From UBA8886 sp002731655 (lineage in GTDB: Archaea > Thermoplasmatota > Poseidoniia > MGIII > CG-Epi1), in the NCBI GenBank assembly GCA_030754655.1, contig JASLZX010000014.1, positions 1-27,204 of the forward strand: DNA of 27,204 bases. Reading direction: 5' to 3'. The position numbers were made by a program, and so were the translations under genes. Below the pieces are notes generated by a model that did no database searches, was not told the origin of the DNA, and saw only the letters and a list, made by a program, of their open reading frames with translations. Shown here one piece after another: positions 1-7,483 of the stretch (positions within the stretch are counted from its first letter, which is position 1; each line of letters starts with the position of its first letter).

Positions 1-1
1 G

Positions 2-403
2 GTGCCGGCTTTCGTGCTCTCCGAAGCGAAAATCCGCACCGGCTTCTGGACCTACATCGGGGTCATCGCTTCATCGTTCGCGGTCTTCCTGCTGGCGCCG
101 ATGAAAATGTCGCGCGCTGGGCTCGAGCCCGGCGCGCTCGAGCCGCTGTTCGAGCTGATGTGGGCGATTGACCCGCCCTTCAATACATTTCCCAGCCTGC
201 ACGTCTCGCTCGCGACCCTCGCCGCGCTGGTCGTGTGGCAGCATGATCATCGGCTCGGCCGCTGGATGGCGCTCGGCGCGACCGTGCTGACGCTCTCGAC
301 ATTCCTCGTCAAACAGCACTTCATCATCGACGCGGTCGGCGGGGTGGCGGTCGCCGTGCTCTGGTATCGCTACCACTACTTGCCGCGCGCACGGCTCAAA
401 TAG
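2..403 (+). CDS. PAP2-superfamily membrane phosphatase / phosphotransferase, C-terminal part
   Basis: The visible 133 residues match the C-terminal half of a PAP2 integral membrane protein of the inositol-phosphotransferase-like subgroup (PAP2_3). PSLH lies near residues 64-67 and takes the place of the family PSGH motif. A second motif, KQHFIID, near residues 103-109 supplies the catalytic His and Asp. Hydrophobic segments lie near residues 18-32, 68-79, 88-101 and 108-121. Such enzymes dephosphorylate, or transfer head groups onto, membrane lipids or isoprenoid phosphates. The reading frame is open from the first bases of the window and a GTG at position 2 is only the first possible start. 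Family members have further N-terminal membrane helices, so the gene almost certainly begins upstream. It ends 19 bases before the peptidase gene. The substrate cannot be told from this fragment. Confidence 0.75.
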   Translation: MPAFVLSEAKIRTGFWTYIGVIASSFAVFLLAPMKMSRAGLEPGALEPLFELMWAIDPPFNTFPSLHVSLATLAALVVWQHDHRLGRWMALGATVLTLSTFLVKQHFIIDAVGGVAVAVLWYRYHYLPRARLK

Positions 404-422
404 CCGCGGCAGCTGGCCCGCC

Positions 423-2126
423 ATGTCGCTGCCAGCCACTAGCGCCGAGCTGCTTGACTGGGGCTGGGACGACTACGCACCGCACTACGAAGCGCTCGCG
501 AGCGCCGAACTGGAAGCTGCGTCCGTCGGCGACTGGCTACAGCAGTGGTCGGACCTGGTCGAACTGCTCTCGGAAGTCGGCACGCGGATGCACATCGCGA
601 CGACGGTCGACACCACTGATACGGAGGCTCGCGACGCCTACCACACCTTCCTGAAAGAGGTGGGCGAGCCGGCGCAGGCGGCCGAGCAGCGGCTGAAGCA
701 GCACCTGCTCGCGTCGAGACTCGAGCCGGACGGCTTTGCCATCCCGCTGCGCGCGATGCGCAGCGAGGCGGAGCTCTACCGCGAGGCGAATTTGCCGCTC
801 TTCACCGCGTCGAAGAAGCTCGCCAACCGCTACGACGAAATCATCGGCGCGCAGTCGGTCGAGTGGGACGGCGAGGAAAAAACGCTGGCGCAGCTACAGC
901 CGGTGATGCTCGAACAGGACCGCGACCGCCGCGAGGCTGTCTGGCGGCTGGTGACGGAACGTCGCCTGCGGGACCGCGACGCCATCACCACCATCTGGCA
1001 GGAGCTGCTCGAGCTGCGCTGCACGATTGCCGCCAACGCCGATTGCACCGACTTCCGCGATTTCTGCTGGAAGGCGCTGCAGCGCTTCGACTATTCGCCC
1101 GAGGACTGCCTTGAATTCCACGAGGCGATTGCCGCGGTGGCGCTGCCGGCCGCCGGGAAGCGGCTCGCGCTGCGGCGCGAGGCGCTGGGCGTGGGCGATT
1201 TGCGGCCGTGGGACCTGGCGGTCGACCCGCACGGCCGCGGGCCGTTAGCGCCCTTTGGCGACGTTGACGAGCTTGAGGCGGGCTGCGAGCGCATCTTCGA
1301 GGCGGTCGCGCCCGAACTCGGCGCGCGGTTCCGCACCATGCGCGACGGCGGTCTTCTGGACCTTGACAACCGCAAGGGGAAGGCGCCGGGCGGCTACTGT
1401 ACCGAATACCACCGACAGCGGCTGCCGTTCATCTTCATGAACGCCGTCGGGGTCCACGGCGACGTCCAGACGCTGCTCCACGAAGGGGGACACGCGTTCC
1501 ACGTCTTCGAATCGGCCCAGCTGCCATATGCGATGCAGCGCGAAGTCGGAATGGAGTTCGCCGAGGTGGCGTCGATGGCGATGGAGCTGCTGGCGGCGCC
1601 CTACCTTGCGGAGCGCGACGGCGGCTTCTATTCCGAAGAAGAGGCGGCGCGCGCTCGCGGCGAGCATCTGGAGCGGTCGCTGCTCTTCTGGCCCTACATG
1701 GCGGTCGTCGACGGCTTCCAGCACTGGGCCTACACCCACCCGCAGGCGGCGGCGCAGCCGGCGGAGTGCGACGCTGCGTGGCTCGATTTGTGGCTGCGGT
1801 TCCATCCACACCTTGATTGGAGCGGCTTCGAGGATTACGTCGCGACCGGCTGGCACAACAAACTGCACCTTTACCACGTGCCGTTCTACTACGTCGAATA
1901 CGGCATGGCGCAGCTCGGCGCGGTGCAAGTCTGGTCTAACGCGCTGCGTGACCAGCAACAGGCGGTCGCCGACTACCGCCGCGCGCTCGCGCTAGGCGCG
2001 ACGGTGACTCTGCCGGAGCTCTACGCCGCAGCGGGCGGCCGCTTCGCCTTTGATGCGACGACGCTGGGTGACGCAGTGTCGCTCATCGAGCGCACACTGG
2101 GGGAGCTGACGGCAGAGGAAACTTAA
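423..2126 (+). CDS. pepF: M3 family oligoendopeptidase F-type zinc metallopeptidase
   Basis: A 567-residue cytoplasmic zinc peptidase of family M3, probably degrading oligopeptides released by larger proteases such as the proteasome encoded in this window. The zinc-binding motif HEGGHAFH lies near residues 352-359, and the downstream EFAEVASMAMELL segment supplies the third (Glu) ligand, as in oligoendopeptidase F and carboxypeptidase-like M3B members. The N-terminal 200 residues are the helical lid typical of M3. Length fits PepF (about 560-600 residues). There is no signal peptide or membrane segment. The ATG at 423 follows the PAP2 stop by 19 bases, so co-transcription is likely. Family assignment is firm; the exact peptide length preference is not visible. 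Confidence 0.9.
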   Translation: MSLPATSAELLDWGWDDYAPHYEALASAELEAASVGDWLQQWSDLVELLSEVGTRMHIATTVDTTDTEARDAYHTFLKEVGEPAQAAEQRLKQHLLASRLEPDGFAIPLRAMRSEAELYREANLPLFTASKKLANRYDEIIGAQSVEWDGEEKTLAQLQPVMLEQDRDRREAVWRLVTERRLRDRDAITTIWQELLELRCTIAANADCTDFRDFCWKALQRFDYSPEDCLEFHEAIAAVALPAAGKRLALRREALGVGDLRPWDLAVDPHGRGPLAPFGDVDELEAGCERIFEAVAPELGARFRTMRDGGLLDLDNRKGKAPGGYCTEYHRQRLPFIFMNAVGVHGDVQTLLHEGGHAFHVFESAQLPYAMQREVGMEFAEVASMAMELLAAPYLAERDGGFYSEEEAARARGEHLERSLLFWPYMAVVDGFQHWAYTHPQAAAQPAECDAAWLDLWLRFHPHLDWSGFEDYVATGWHNKLHLYHVPFYYVEYGMAQLGAVQVWSNALRDQQQAVADYRRALALGATVTLPELYAAAGGRFAFDATTLGDAVSLIERTLGELTAEET

Positions 2127-2134
2127 TTACACAG

Positions 2135-2695
2135 ATGGCCAAAATCAGTTCGATGGTGATAGATGACTGGGGGAAAATCGGCGTTGCAGTTCTGACTGCG
2201 GTCATGATGCTTGGGGCATTTTCGGGATGCATTGACTCCATGGACCAGATAGATTTTGATTGCCCGCCAACTTATTACTATGAAGGAGTGACTGCTAATC
2301 TTTTTTTTGAAAATATGGAATATAATGATACGAAAATGCGTGATTATTTTTTTGGTGATGGAAATTCGTCAGAAGAATTCAATGCAACAATCTATGACTC
2401 TTCTTTAGAATTTGATATGATTGACAGCAATAATACAACTCATATTGTTGCATATGGAATGATAAGGGGTGAGTCAGCACACATGAGAGTCTTATTGTTC
2501 AGTTATGATAGTACGGACGACACTTTCGTGGCTGATTCCTTAGAAGAACTGGAAAATATGACGAAAGAAACTTTTGCCAATGAGACCATCAAATTCGAAC
2601 CAACGGTCGAACATTTTACCTCGTTATTCAAGGATGAGTTTGCCGACCCTTCAAACATAAAATACGAGATGAATTATAATATGAGGGTATGTTGA
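2135..2695 (+). CDS. small secreted/lipid-anchored protein of unknown function, AT-rich
   Basis: I do not recognise this 186-residue protein. It has a hydrophobic N-terminal segment (about residues 14-30) followed by AFSGC, a plausible though imperfect lipobox, so it is probably exported and lipid-anchored. The mature part is acidic, rich in Asn, Asp, Phe and Tyr, and has several N-glycosylation sequons (NDT, NSS, NAT, NNTT, NMT). Base composition differs sharply from the neighbours: 18 of 60 bases at 2281-2340 and 19 of 60 at 2341-2400 are G or C, against 40 of 60 at 1921-1980 in the peptidase gene. It starts 8 bases after the pepF stop and ends just before the thioesterase start, so it sits inside an otherwise ordinary operon. 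Either recent acquisition or relaxed constraint could explain the composition. Confidence 0.65.
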   Translation: MAKISSMVIDDWGKIGVAVLTAVMMLGAFSGCIDSMDQIDFDCPPTYYYEGVTANLFFENMEYNDTKMRDYFFGDGNSSEEFNATIYDSSLEFDMIDSNNTTHIVAYGMIRGESAHMRVLLFSYDSTDDTFVADSLEELENMTKETFANETIKFEPTVEHFTSLFKDEFADPSNIKYEMNYNMRVC

Positions 2696-2697
2696 CC

Positions 2698-3162
2698 ATG
2701 ACCGAAGCCGTGCAGGACAGCTACGCGCCGGACAGCATTTGCTTCGGCTGCGGCCCTGCCAACGAGGAGGGGCTCCGCATCAAGTCGTTCCGCGAGGGGG
2801 AGGGGCTCCGCATGGCGTTCCAGCCGCAGGCGCAGCACCAGGCGTTTCCCGGCGTCATCAATGGCGGCATCATCGGCGCGCTGCTCGACTGCCACGGCAA
2901 CTGGACCGCCGCCATCGCCATCATGGACCGGCTCGGGCTGGAGCAGCCGCTCTGCACTGTCACCGCGCAGTACGAGGTGAAGCTGCGGCGGCCAACGCCG
3001 TTCGGCCCCGCGCTGGAGGTGCGCAGCCGCGTGCTGGTGCTCGAGGACGACCGCGCCGAGGTGATGCTCGAACTCAAGGCCGACGGGGAAACGTGCGCCA
3101 CCGGACGCGGGCTGTTCGTCGCCGTGCGGGAAGGCCATCCGGCGTGGCACCGCTGGGGATGA
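2698..3162 (+). CDS. PaaI-like hotdog-fold acyl-CoA thioesterase
   Basis: A protein of about 154 residues with the CFGCG opening (residues 15-19) and the PANEEGLRIK segment typical of PaaI/YbgC-type hotdog thioesterases. The hotdog helix GVINGGIIGALLDCHG follows and is where this family places active-site residues. These enzymes hydrolyse acyl-CoA esters in the cytosol. Two ATGs are in frame, at 2689 and 2698. I chose 2698 because a GAGG (2684-2687) lies ten bases upstream of it, whereas 2689 would leave almost no spacing and overlap the preceding gene. The stop overlaps the next start (ATGA at 3159-3162), so the two are translationally coupled. The acyl substrate is unknown. Confidence 0.8.
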   Translation: MTEAVQDSYAPDSICFGCGPANEEGLRIKSFREGEGLRMAFQPQAQHQAFPGVINGGIIGALLDCHGNWTAAIAIMDRLGLEQPLCTVTAQYEVKLRRPTPFGPALEVRSRVLVLEDDRAEVMLELKADGETCATGRGLFVAVREGHPAWHRWG

Positions 3163-3527
3163 GCGACGACAAATTGTGGAGCGCCGCACTGCGCCACCAC
3201 AACGCCCGCGACTACAACGAGGCGCACGAACTCTTCGAGGACTTATGGCTCGAGCTGGGCAATCGCGCCGACAAGGACATCGTGCAGGCGCTCGCGCAGG
3301 CCGATGCGCTGGCAGTCCATCTCGAAACCGGGAACCTGCGCGCCGCGCAACGGCTAATGCGCCAGCTCCCGCAACTCGCGGCGGCGCTGCCCGACGCGTG
3401 GCGCGACGCCGAACTGCGGCTGCTGCGCGAGTGGGTCACCGCAATCGCCGCTACGATTCCACCGCAAGGCGATGGGCCGCCGGCGGAGCGGCTACCGCCG
3501 CCTTCAATCGGCGAGTGCAGCGGTTAG
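3159..3527 (+). CDS. DUF309-like small helical protein
   Basis: A 122-residue all-helical protein whose N-terminal 75 residues match the DUF309 pattern: NARDYNEAHELFEDLW, then a lysine and DIVQALAQADAL, then HLETGNLRAAQRLM. DUF309 proteins are small, TPR-like and of unknown biochemical function. The remaining tail is proline-rich. The ATG overlaps the thioesterase stop by four bases. The 3' end overlaps the end of the opposite-strand tyrS gene by 24 bases. The correct frame is not the longest ORF here: a longer open frame (2739-3527 region) covers the thioesterase out of phase and only becomes real from 3159. Confidence 0.7.
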   Translation: MSDDKLWSAALRHHNARDYNEAHELFEDLWLELGNRADKDIVQALAQADALAVHLETGNLRAAQRLMRQLPQLAAALPDAWRDAELRLLREWVTAIAATIPPQGDGPPAERLPPPSIGECSG

Positions 3528-4529
3528 CGCGTCATACGGCCCCGGCTCGGCCGCGACTGCGGCGCGCATCGGCTCGAAAAGCCGGTCGAGAGCGGCGGCG
3601 GTGCCGTTCTTCAAGTCGAGCGGGTGCAGTTCGCCGCCGGTGCACGCCGCTTCGAGCGCAGCGTAATCGTCGAAGGCGACCGGGCCGCCGAATTTCTCGA
3701 GGCGGTCAATCGTAACGTCGTCGAGCGCGGGTGCGAGCAGGTGCTCCCAGATATCGAGCACGGGGTTGCCCTTGCGCTCGGGCGGGCAGAACGCCTTAGA
3801 GAGTTTTTTCTGCAGCTGTTTGGCGCTGTCGTGCACCAGCAGCGCTCCCGTGGGATCGGACTTCGACATCTTACTGTCGGTGTCCATCCGTCCCGGCCCC
3901 GAGAGCGAGCCGAGCAGCGGCGTGTGCAGCGCGACGATTTTCGGCAGACGCAGCTTCTCGGCGGCGTCGCGCGCCAGCATGTGCGCATGCCGCTGGTCCA
4001 TCCCGCCCAGTGCCAGGTCGACTTCGAGTGCGTAGATGTCGGTCGCCTGCATCGCAGGATAGAAGAACATGCTCGTGTCGGAATCAGCTTCGTCCTCGTT
4101 GCGCCCCATAATCGATAGCGCGCGGCGCATCCGCTTGAGCGAGGTCGCCTTGGCGACGCGCAGCACCTGCACCCAGTAGCCGTCGCTGCGCACCAGCTCG
4201 CTCGCGGTCTGGAACTCGGCGCCGGGGGCGAACACACCGAACATCTGCCGCTGGTATTCGACACCCGCGCGCAGCGCGTCCCAGTCGCTGCCGAGCTTGT
4301 TGTTGATGTAGCCGTGCCAGTCAGCCAGCAGGACCGTAACACGAAAGCCAGCGGTAATCAGGTCGCGCACCTTGAGCATCGGCACCAGTGACCCCGCGTG
4401 CAGCAGGCCGGACGGCTCGAAGCCGACGTAAGCCGTCGGCTCTGCCTTCGCATCCAGCAGCGCTTCGAGCTCGGGCTGCGTGACGCACTCAGCCACCCCG
4501 CGCAGCACCATTGCGAGTCGTTCCGCCAT
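3504..4529 (-). CDS. tyrS: tyrosyl-tRNA synthetase, archaeal/eukaryal type
   Basis: Charges tRNA-Tyr. The 341-residue protein has the class I Rossmann fold: YVGFEPSG (residues 34-41) followed by the HIGH-type motif HAGS (44-47). MQATDIYALEVDLALGGMDQR and the KMSKS signature (SKMSKSDP) follow. The Tyr in YVGFEPSG and the Asp in MQATD match the tyrosine-binding Tyr32 and Asp158 of the Methanocaldococcus jannaschii enzyme, which argues for Tyr rather than Trp specificity. The closing EKFGG and ELHPLDLKN segments belong to the anticodon-binding part of archaeal TyrRS. Two adjacent ATGs exist (4532 and 4529). A TATA-like CTTAAAG at 4551-4557 lies about 25 bases from 4529, favouring leaderless initiation there. 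Confidence 0.93.
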   Translation of the reverse strand: MAERLAMVLRGVAECVTQPELEALLDAKAEPTAYVGFEPSGLLHAGSLVPMLKVRDLITAGFRVTVLLADWHGYINNKLGSDWDALRAGVEYQRQMFGVFAPGAEFQTASELVRSDGYWVQVLRVAKATSLKRMRRALSIMGRNEDEADSDTSMFFYPAMQATDIYALEVDLALGGMDQRHAHMLARDAAEKLRLPKIVALHTPLLGSLSGPGRMDTDSKMSKSDPTGALLVHDSAKQLQKKLSKAFCPPERKGNPVLDIWEHLLAPALDDVTIDRLEKFGGPVAFDDYAALEAACTGGELHPLDLKNGTAAALDRLFEPMRAAVAAEPGPYDALTAALAD

Positions 4530-4550
4530 CATGCTTCACTCCCACTCGCC

Positions 4551-4557
4551 CTTTAAG
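4551..4557 (-). promoter_or_regulatory. TATA box of tyrS
   Basis: CTTAAAG on the minus strand, centre about 25 bases from the second tyrS ATG. The spacing is that expected for TBP-dependent leaderless transcription. The 141-base divergent gap to the next gene holds this box, a second TATA box for the plus-strand gene and no further recognisable feature. Confidence 0.5.
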
Positions 4558-4635
4558 TGGCTGCGGCCGTTCCAGCGACCGTCGGCAGCAGAGTTCCCGC
4601 CAGGCGATGAATCTACGACAAAACGGGTAGATAAG

Positions 4636-4644
4636 TATTTATAA
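4636..4644 (+). promoter_or_regulatory. TATA box of the acidic-protein/PAC2 operon
   Basis: TATTTATAA, centre near 4640, predicts a transcription start near 4666, eight bases before the ATG at 4674. It is an AT-rich island in GC-rich DNA at the usual archaeal distance. Confidence 0.6.
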
Positions 4645-4673
4645 CGAGGACCGCTCGACGGTCGGAGCGTAAT

Positions 4674-5030
4674 ATGTCCGAAGCTGCAGACAATCCGGAA
4701 GTACTCGAGGCAGTCCGCCTGCTGATGGGCGACTTAGTGCGCGAAAAGCAGTACATCATGCTTGTTGCAGAGCCCGGTGAAGGAGATCCCCTGATAGGCC
4801 GTTTCAGGACCGTCAATGATGCGAAACGTTTCGCAAAGAGAAGCGAAATAGAACGCTTCTCGCTCTGGACCGAACTGCACCTCGGCGAGGGCGGTGGGGA
4901 TGACGATGACCTCAGCCTTGATGAAGAATTCGAGGAGAGCGACCTTGATGAGGAGCTGGGCGACCTGCTCAACGATGATGAGGAGCTGCCCGACCTCGAA
5001 GAGGACGAGGAACTGGACGACCTTCTATGA
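4674..5030 (+). CDS. small protein with highly acidic C-terminal tail, upstream of PAC2 gene
   Basis: I do not recognise this 118-residue protein. Residues 1-77 look folded (EAVRLLMGDLVREKQYIMLVAE, then a beta-rich stretch ending near FSLWTELHLGE). From about residue 80 to the end almost every residue is Asp, Glu or Leu, in a loose repeat ending DDLL. Such tails usually bind basic partners or act as nucleic-acid mimics, but nothing here fixes the role. The stop overlaps the PAC2-protein start (ATGA at 5027-5030), so the two are almost certainly co-translated and may act together. A good TATA box lies upstream, with a predicted 8-base leader. Confidence 0.75.
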   Translation: MSEAADNPEVLEAVRLLMGDLVREKQYIMLVAEPGEGDPLIGRFRTVNDAKRFAKRSEIERFSLWTELHLGEGGGDDDDLSLDEEFEESDLDEELGDLLNDDEELPDLEEDEELDDLL

Positions 5031-5782
5031 GTCTCCAGGTTGAAATCCACGAACTTCTCGATAAAAACCTGAAAGGCGCGACCGTTATTGACGGTTTTCC
5101 CGGTGTAGGACTGGTCGGCACGATTGCCGCCAACCACCTTATCAACTCGCAGAGCCTCGAGCAGATTGGCGTCATCGAGAGCCCCCATTTTCCCGCCGTC
5201 TCGGTGGTCAAGGACGGCGTACCGCACAACCCCGTGCGGCTCTACGCCGGCGAACAGAACTGCCGCGACGGCACCTGTAACCAGCTGGTGGTCTGCGTCA
5301 GCGAGTTCTCACCTCCGGCGCAGCTGACCAAGCCACTCGTTACGACGCTTTTCGACTGGATGCTCGACAAGGGATGCACCCGGTTGGTTTCAGCCGAGGG
5401 ATTCCACGCTGCCGACGGCGACGCTGTCCCCGACGAAGTCTACGGCGTCGGCTCGACCGAGAAGGCACGCGGCTGGATTGGCGACGCGGGCGTAATTCCG
5501 TTCAAGTTCGGCACCATCGGCGGTGTTTCGGGAGTGATGCTCAACGAAGGCAAGCGGCGCGGAATCGACGTGCTGAGCCTGCTGGCTGAGGTCAAGGAAG
5601 ATATCCCCGACGCCCGTGCGGCAGCCCGCGTTATCGCAGCACTGGACGAGCTACTGCTCGCCATCAAGCTCGATCCGGAGCCGCTGTTGAAAGAGGCCGA
5701 GGAGCTCGAGGCACAGCTGCGGCTGACGCGCGACCAGGCACCCGCCGAGGCGCAGCCGGAATCGCCACGGTACATCGGCTAA
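5027..5782 (+). CDS. PAC2-family protein (proteasome assembly chaperone-like)
   Basis: A 251-residue PAC2-domain protein. Diagnostic features are IDGFPGVGLVGTIAANHLI near residues 21-39, EFSPPAQ, CTRLVSAEGFHAADGD, the GWIG.AGVIPFKFGTIGGVSG segment and the RRGIDVLSLLAEV stretch. Archaeal members include PbaA/PbaB, which bind 20S proteasome components, and also ATP-grasp-associated proteins of other roles. A helical, charged segment near residues 205-240 (DELLLAIKLDPEPLLKEAEELEAQLRL) could be a short coiled coil. The protein ends RYIG, so it does not show a clean terminal hydrophobic-Tyr-X proteasome-docking motif. The proteasome beta gene lies 6 kb away on the other strand. Family is firm, chaperone role is inference. 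Confidence 0.85.
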   Translation: MSLQVEIHELLDKNLKGATVIDGFPGVGLVGTIAANHLINSQSLEQIGVIESPHFPAVSVVKDGVPHNPVRLYAGEQNCRDGTCNQLVVCVSEFSPPAQLTKPLVTTLFDWMLDKGCTRLVSAEGFHAADGDAVPDEVYGVGSTEKARGWIGDAGVIPFKFGTIGGVSGVMLNEGKRRGIDVLSLLAEVKEDIPDARAAARVIAALDELLLAIKLDPEPLLKEAEELEAQLRLTRDQAPAEAQPESPRYIG

Positions 5783-5812
5783 GCGTTTTACCACCGTCGG
5801 ACTGAGGGGCGC

Positions 5813-7483
5813 GTGACCCACGCAAAAGCGCTCGCTGCGGCCGAAGAAACGGTCGCCGCCGCGCTACAGGAACTGGACTGGCCGGCGCTACCGCTCGACC
5901 GCCGCCCGCGGCAGGGCGACCTCGCCGTCATCTGCTTCCCCGCCGCGAAGCAGCTGCGGCAGCTACCGGAGGCGCTGGCGACAGAACTGGCGGCTGCGCT
6001 CGCCGGCCGTGGGCTGCGCGCGACGGCCGACGGCGGCTACTGCAACATCACGCTCGACTGGCGTCCGCTGGCTGCGCCGTTGCTGGCCGAAATCAGCGCT
6101 GGCGATTTCGGCACCCGCACCCCGACTGGCCGCCGCGTGCTGATTGAGCACACTTCGGCCAATGCCACCGGCCCGTTCCACATGGGGCGCGCGCGTAACC
6201 CGATTATCGGCGATACGCTGGCGCGACTGCTGCGCTACGCGGGCGACGAGGTCGCGACCGAGTACTACGTCAACGACATGGGGCGGCAAGCGGCCACGCT
6301 CGCGTACGGTCTGCGCCACTTCGCGCCGGGCGACGCGCCAAAGGTCGATCACGCGCTGGTCGAATGCTATCGGCAGGCGAACGCCGCGCTCGAGGAGGAC
6401 CCCGCCGCGAAGGAGGCGATTTACGCGCTGATGGAGCGCTGCGAAGAGGGCGACGCGGAAGCGGCCGACGAGGTCGCGGGCGCCGCTGAAAAGATGCTGG
6501 CGGGCATGCGCGAATCGCTGGCGAGGCTGGGTGCCGAGGCCGACGCGTATTTCCACGAATCGGCACTCGTCGCTGGCGGTGCCGTCAACGACGTTATCGA
6601 ACGGCTGGCGCAGTCCGCGCTCTGCGGCAACGATGACGGGGCGAAGTTCCTTGACCTTGCGGGGCACGGCATTGCCGGCCGCAACCAGCGCTTCTTCTTC
6701 ACGCGTAAGAGCGGATTGAGCCTCTACACGACGCGCGACGTAGCCTACCATCTCAACAAATTCGACCGCTGTGACATGGCGCTGAACGTCCTCGGCGAGG
6801 ACCACAAACTGCAGTCGCAGCTGCTCGGCATCGCGCTGGGCGAGCTCGACGCCCCAGTGCCTGAAGCGGTGTTCTACGCCTTTGTCAGCCTGCCGGGCGG
6901 CAAGATGTCGACCCGCACCGGACGCGTCGTCTACCTCGACAACATGCTCGACGAGGCGCAGCAGCGGGCGCTCGCGGAACTCGAGCAGCGCCGCCCCGAC
7001 ATGGCTTCCGCGCAGCGGCAGGCTCTGGCGACCGCCATTGGAACGGGGGCATTGCGCTACAACATCCTGCGCGTGCAGGCCGAAAAGGGCTTCACTTTCC
7101 GCTGGCAGGATGCGCTGAGCTTCGAGGGGGACTCGGCGCCATTCACGATGTATTCGCACGCGCGCTGCTGCGCCATCCTGCGGCGCGCCGACGGAACGCC
7201 GAGCGGCGACCCTCCCAGTGAACTGCACCCGACCGAGGAGGCGCTGCTGCGGCAGCTCGCGCGCTGGCCGGCGACGATCGCGCGCGCCGCCGACGAGCGC
7301 AAGCTGCACCTGCTGCCGTCCTGCGCGCATGGCCTGGCGGGGGCGCTGAACGGCTTCTACCGCGACTGCCCGGTGATTGGCTCCGACGCCGAGGGGTTCC
7401 GGCTGGCGCTGGTCGACGCGACACGACGCGTGCTGGCAGATGTGCTGGGACTGCTGGGCGTGGTCGCGCCGGAGGAAATGTAG
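5813..7483 (+). CDS. argS: arginyl-tRNA synthetase
   Basis: Charges tRNA-Arg. The 556-residue protein has the ArgRS order. An N-terminal additional domain covers about residues 1-105 and ends in the YCNITLD strand. HTSANATGPFHMGRARN follows, with the HIGH-type motif HMGR near residue 123, then YYVNDMG, DGAKF and YTTRDVAYHLNKFDR, and a KMS loop GGKMSTRTG near residue 364. The C-terminal helical DALR domain, with YSHARCCAILRR, closes the protein. Start is GTG at 5813, preceded by GAGGGG. A 30-base gap separates it from the PAC2 gene and it abuts recJ directly (TAG followed at once by GTG). Length fits the family. Confidence 0.95.
   Translation: MTHAKALAAAEETVAAALQELDWPALPLDRRPRQGDLAVICFPAAKQLRQLPEALATELAAALAGRGLRATADGGYCNITLDWRPLAAPLLAEISAGDFGTRTPTGRRVLIEHTSANATGPFHMGRARNPIIGDTLARLLRYAGDEVATEYYVNDMGRQAATLAYGLRHFAPGDAPKVDHALVECYRQANAALEEDPAAKEAIYALMERCEEGDAEAADEVAGAAEKMLAGMRESLARLGAEADAYFHESALVAGGAVNDVIERLAQSALCGNDDGAKFLDLAGHGIAGRNQRFFFTRKSGLSLYTTRDVAYHLNKFDRCDMALNVLGEDHKLQSQLLGIALGELDAPVPEAVFYAFVSLPGGKMSTRTGRVVYLDNMLDEAQQRALAELEQRRPDMASAQRQALATAIGTGALRYNILRVQAEKGFTFRWQDALSFEGDSAPFTMYSHARCCAILRRADGTPSGDPPSELHPTEEALLRQLARWPATIARAADERKLHLLPSCAHGLAGALNGFYRDCPVIGSDAEGFRLALVDATRRVLADVLGLLGVVAPEEM

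Noticed and set aside
5765..5782. HbYX proteasome-docking motif at the end of the PAC2 protein
   Set aside because: The C-terminus reads RYIG; Tyr is third from the end, not second, so the motif does not fit strictly.
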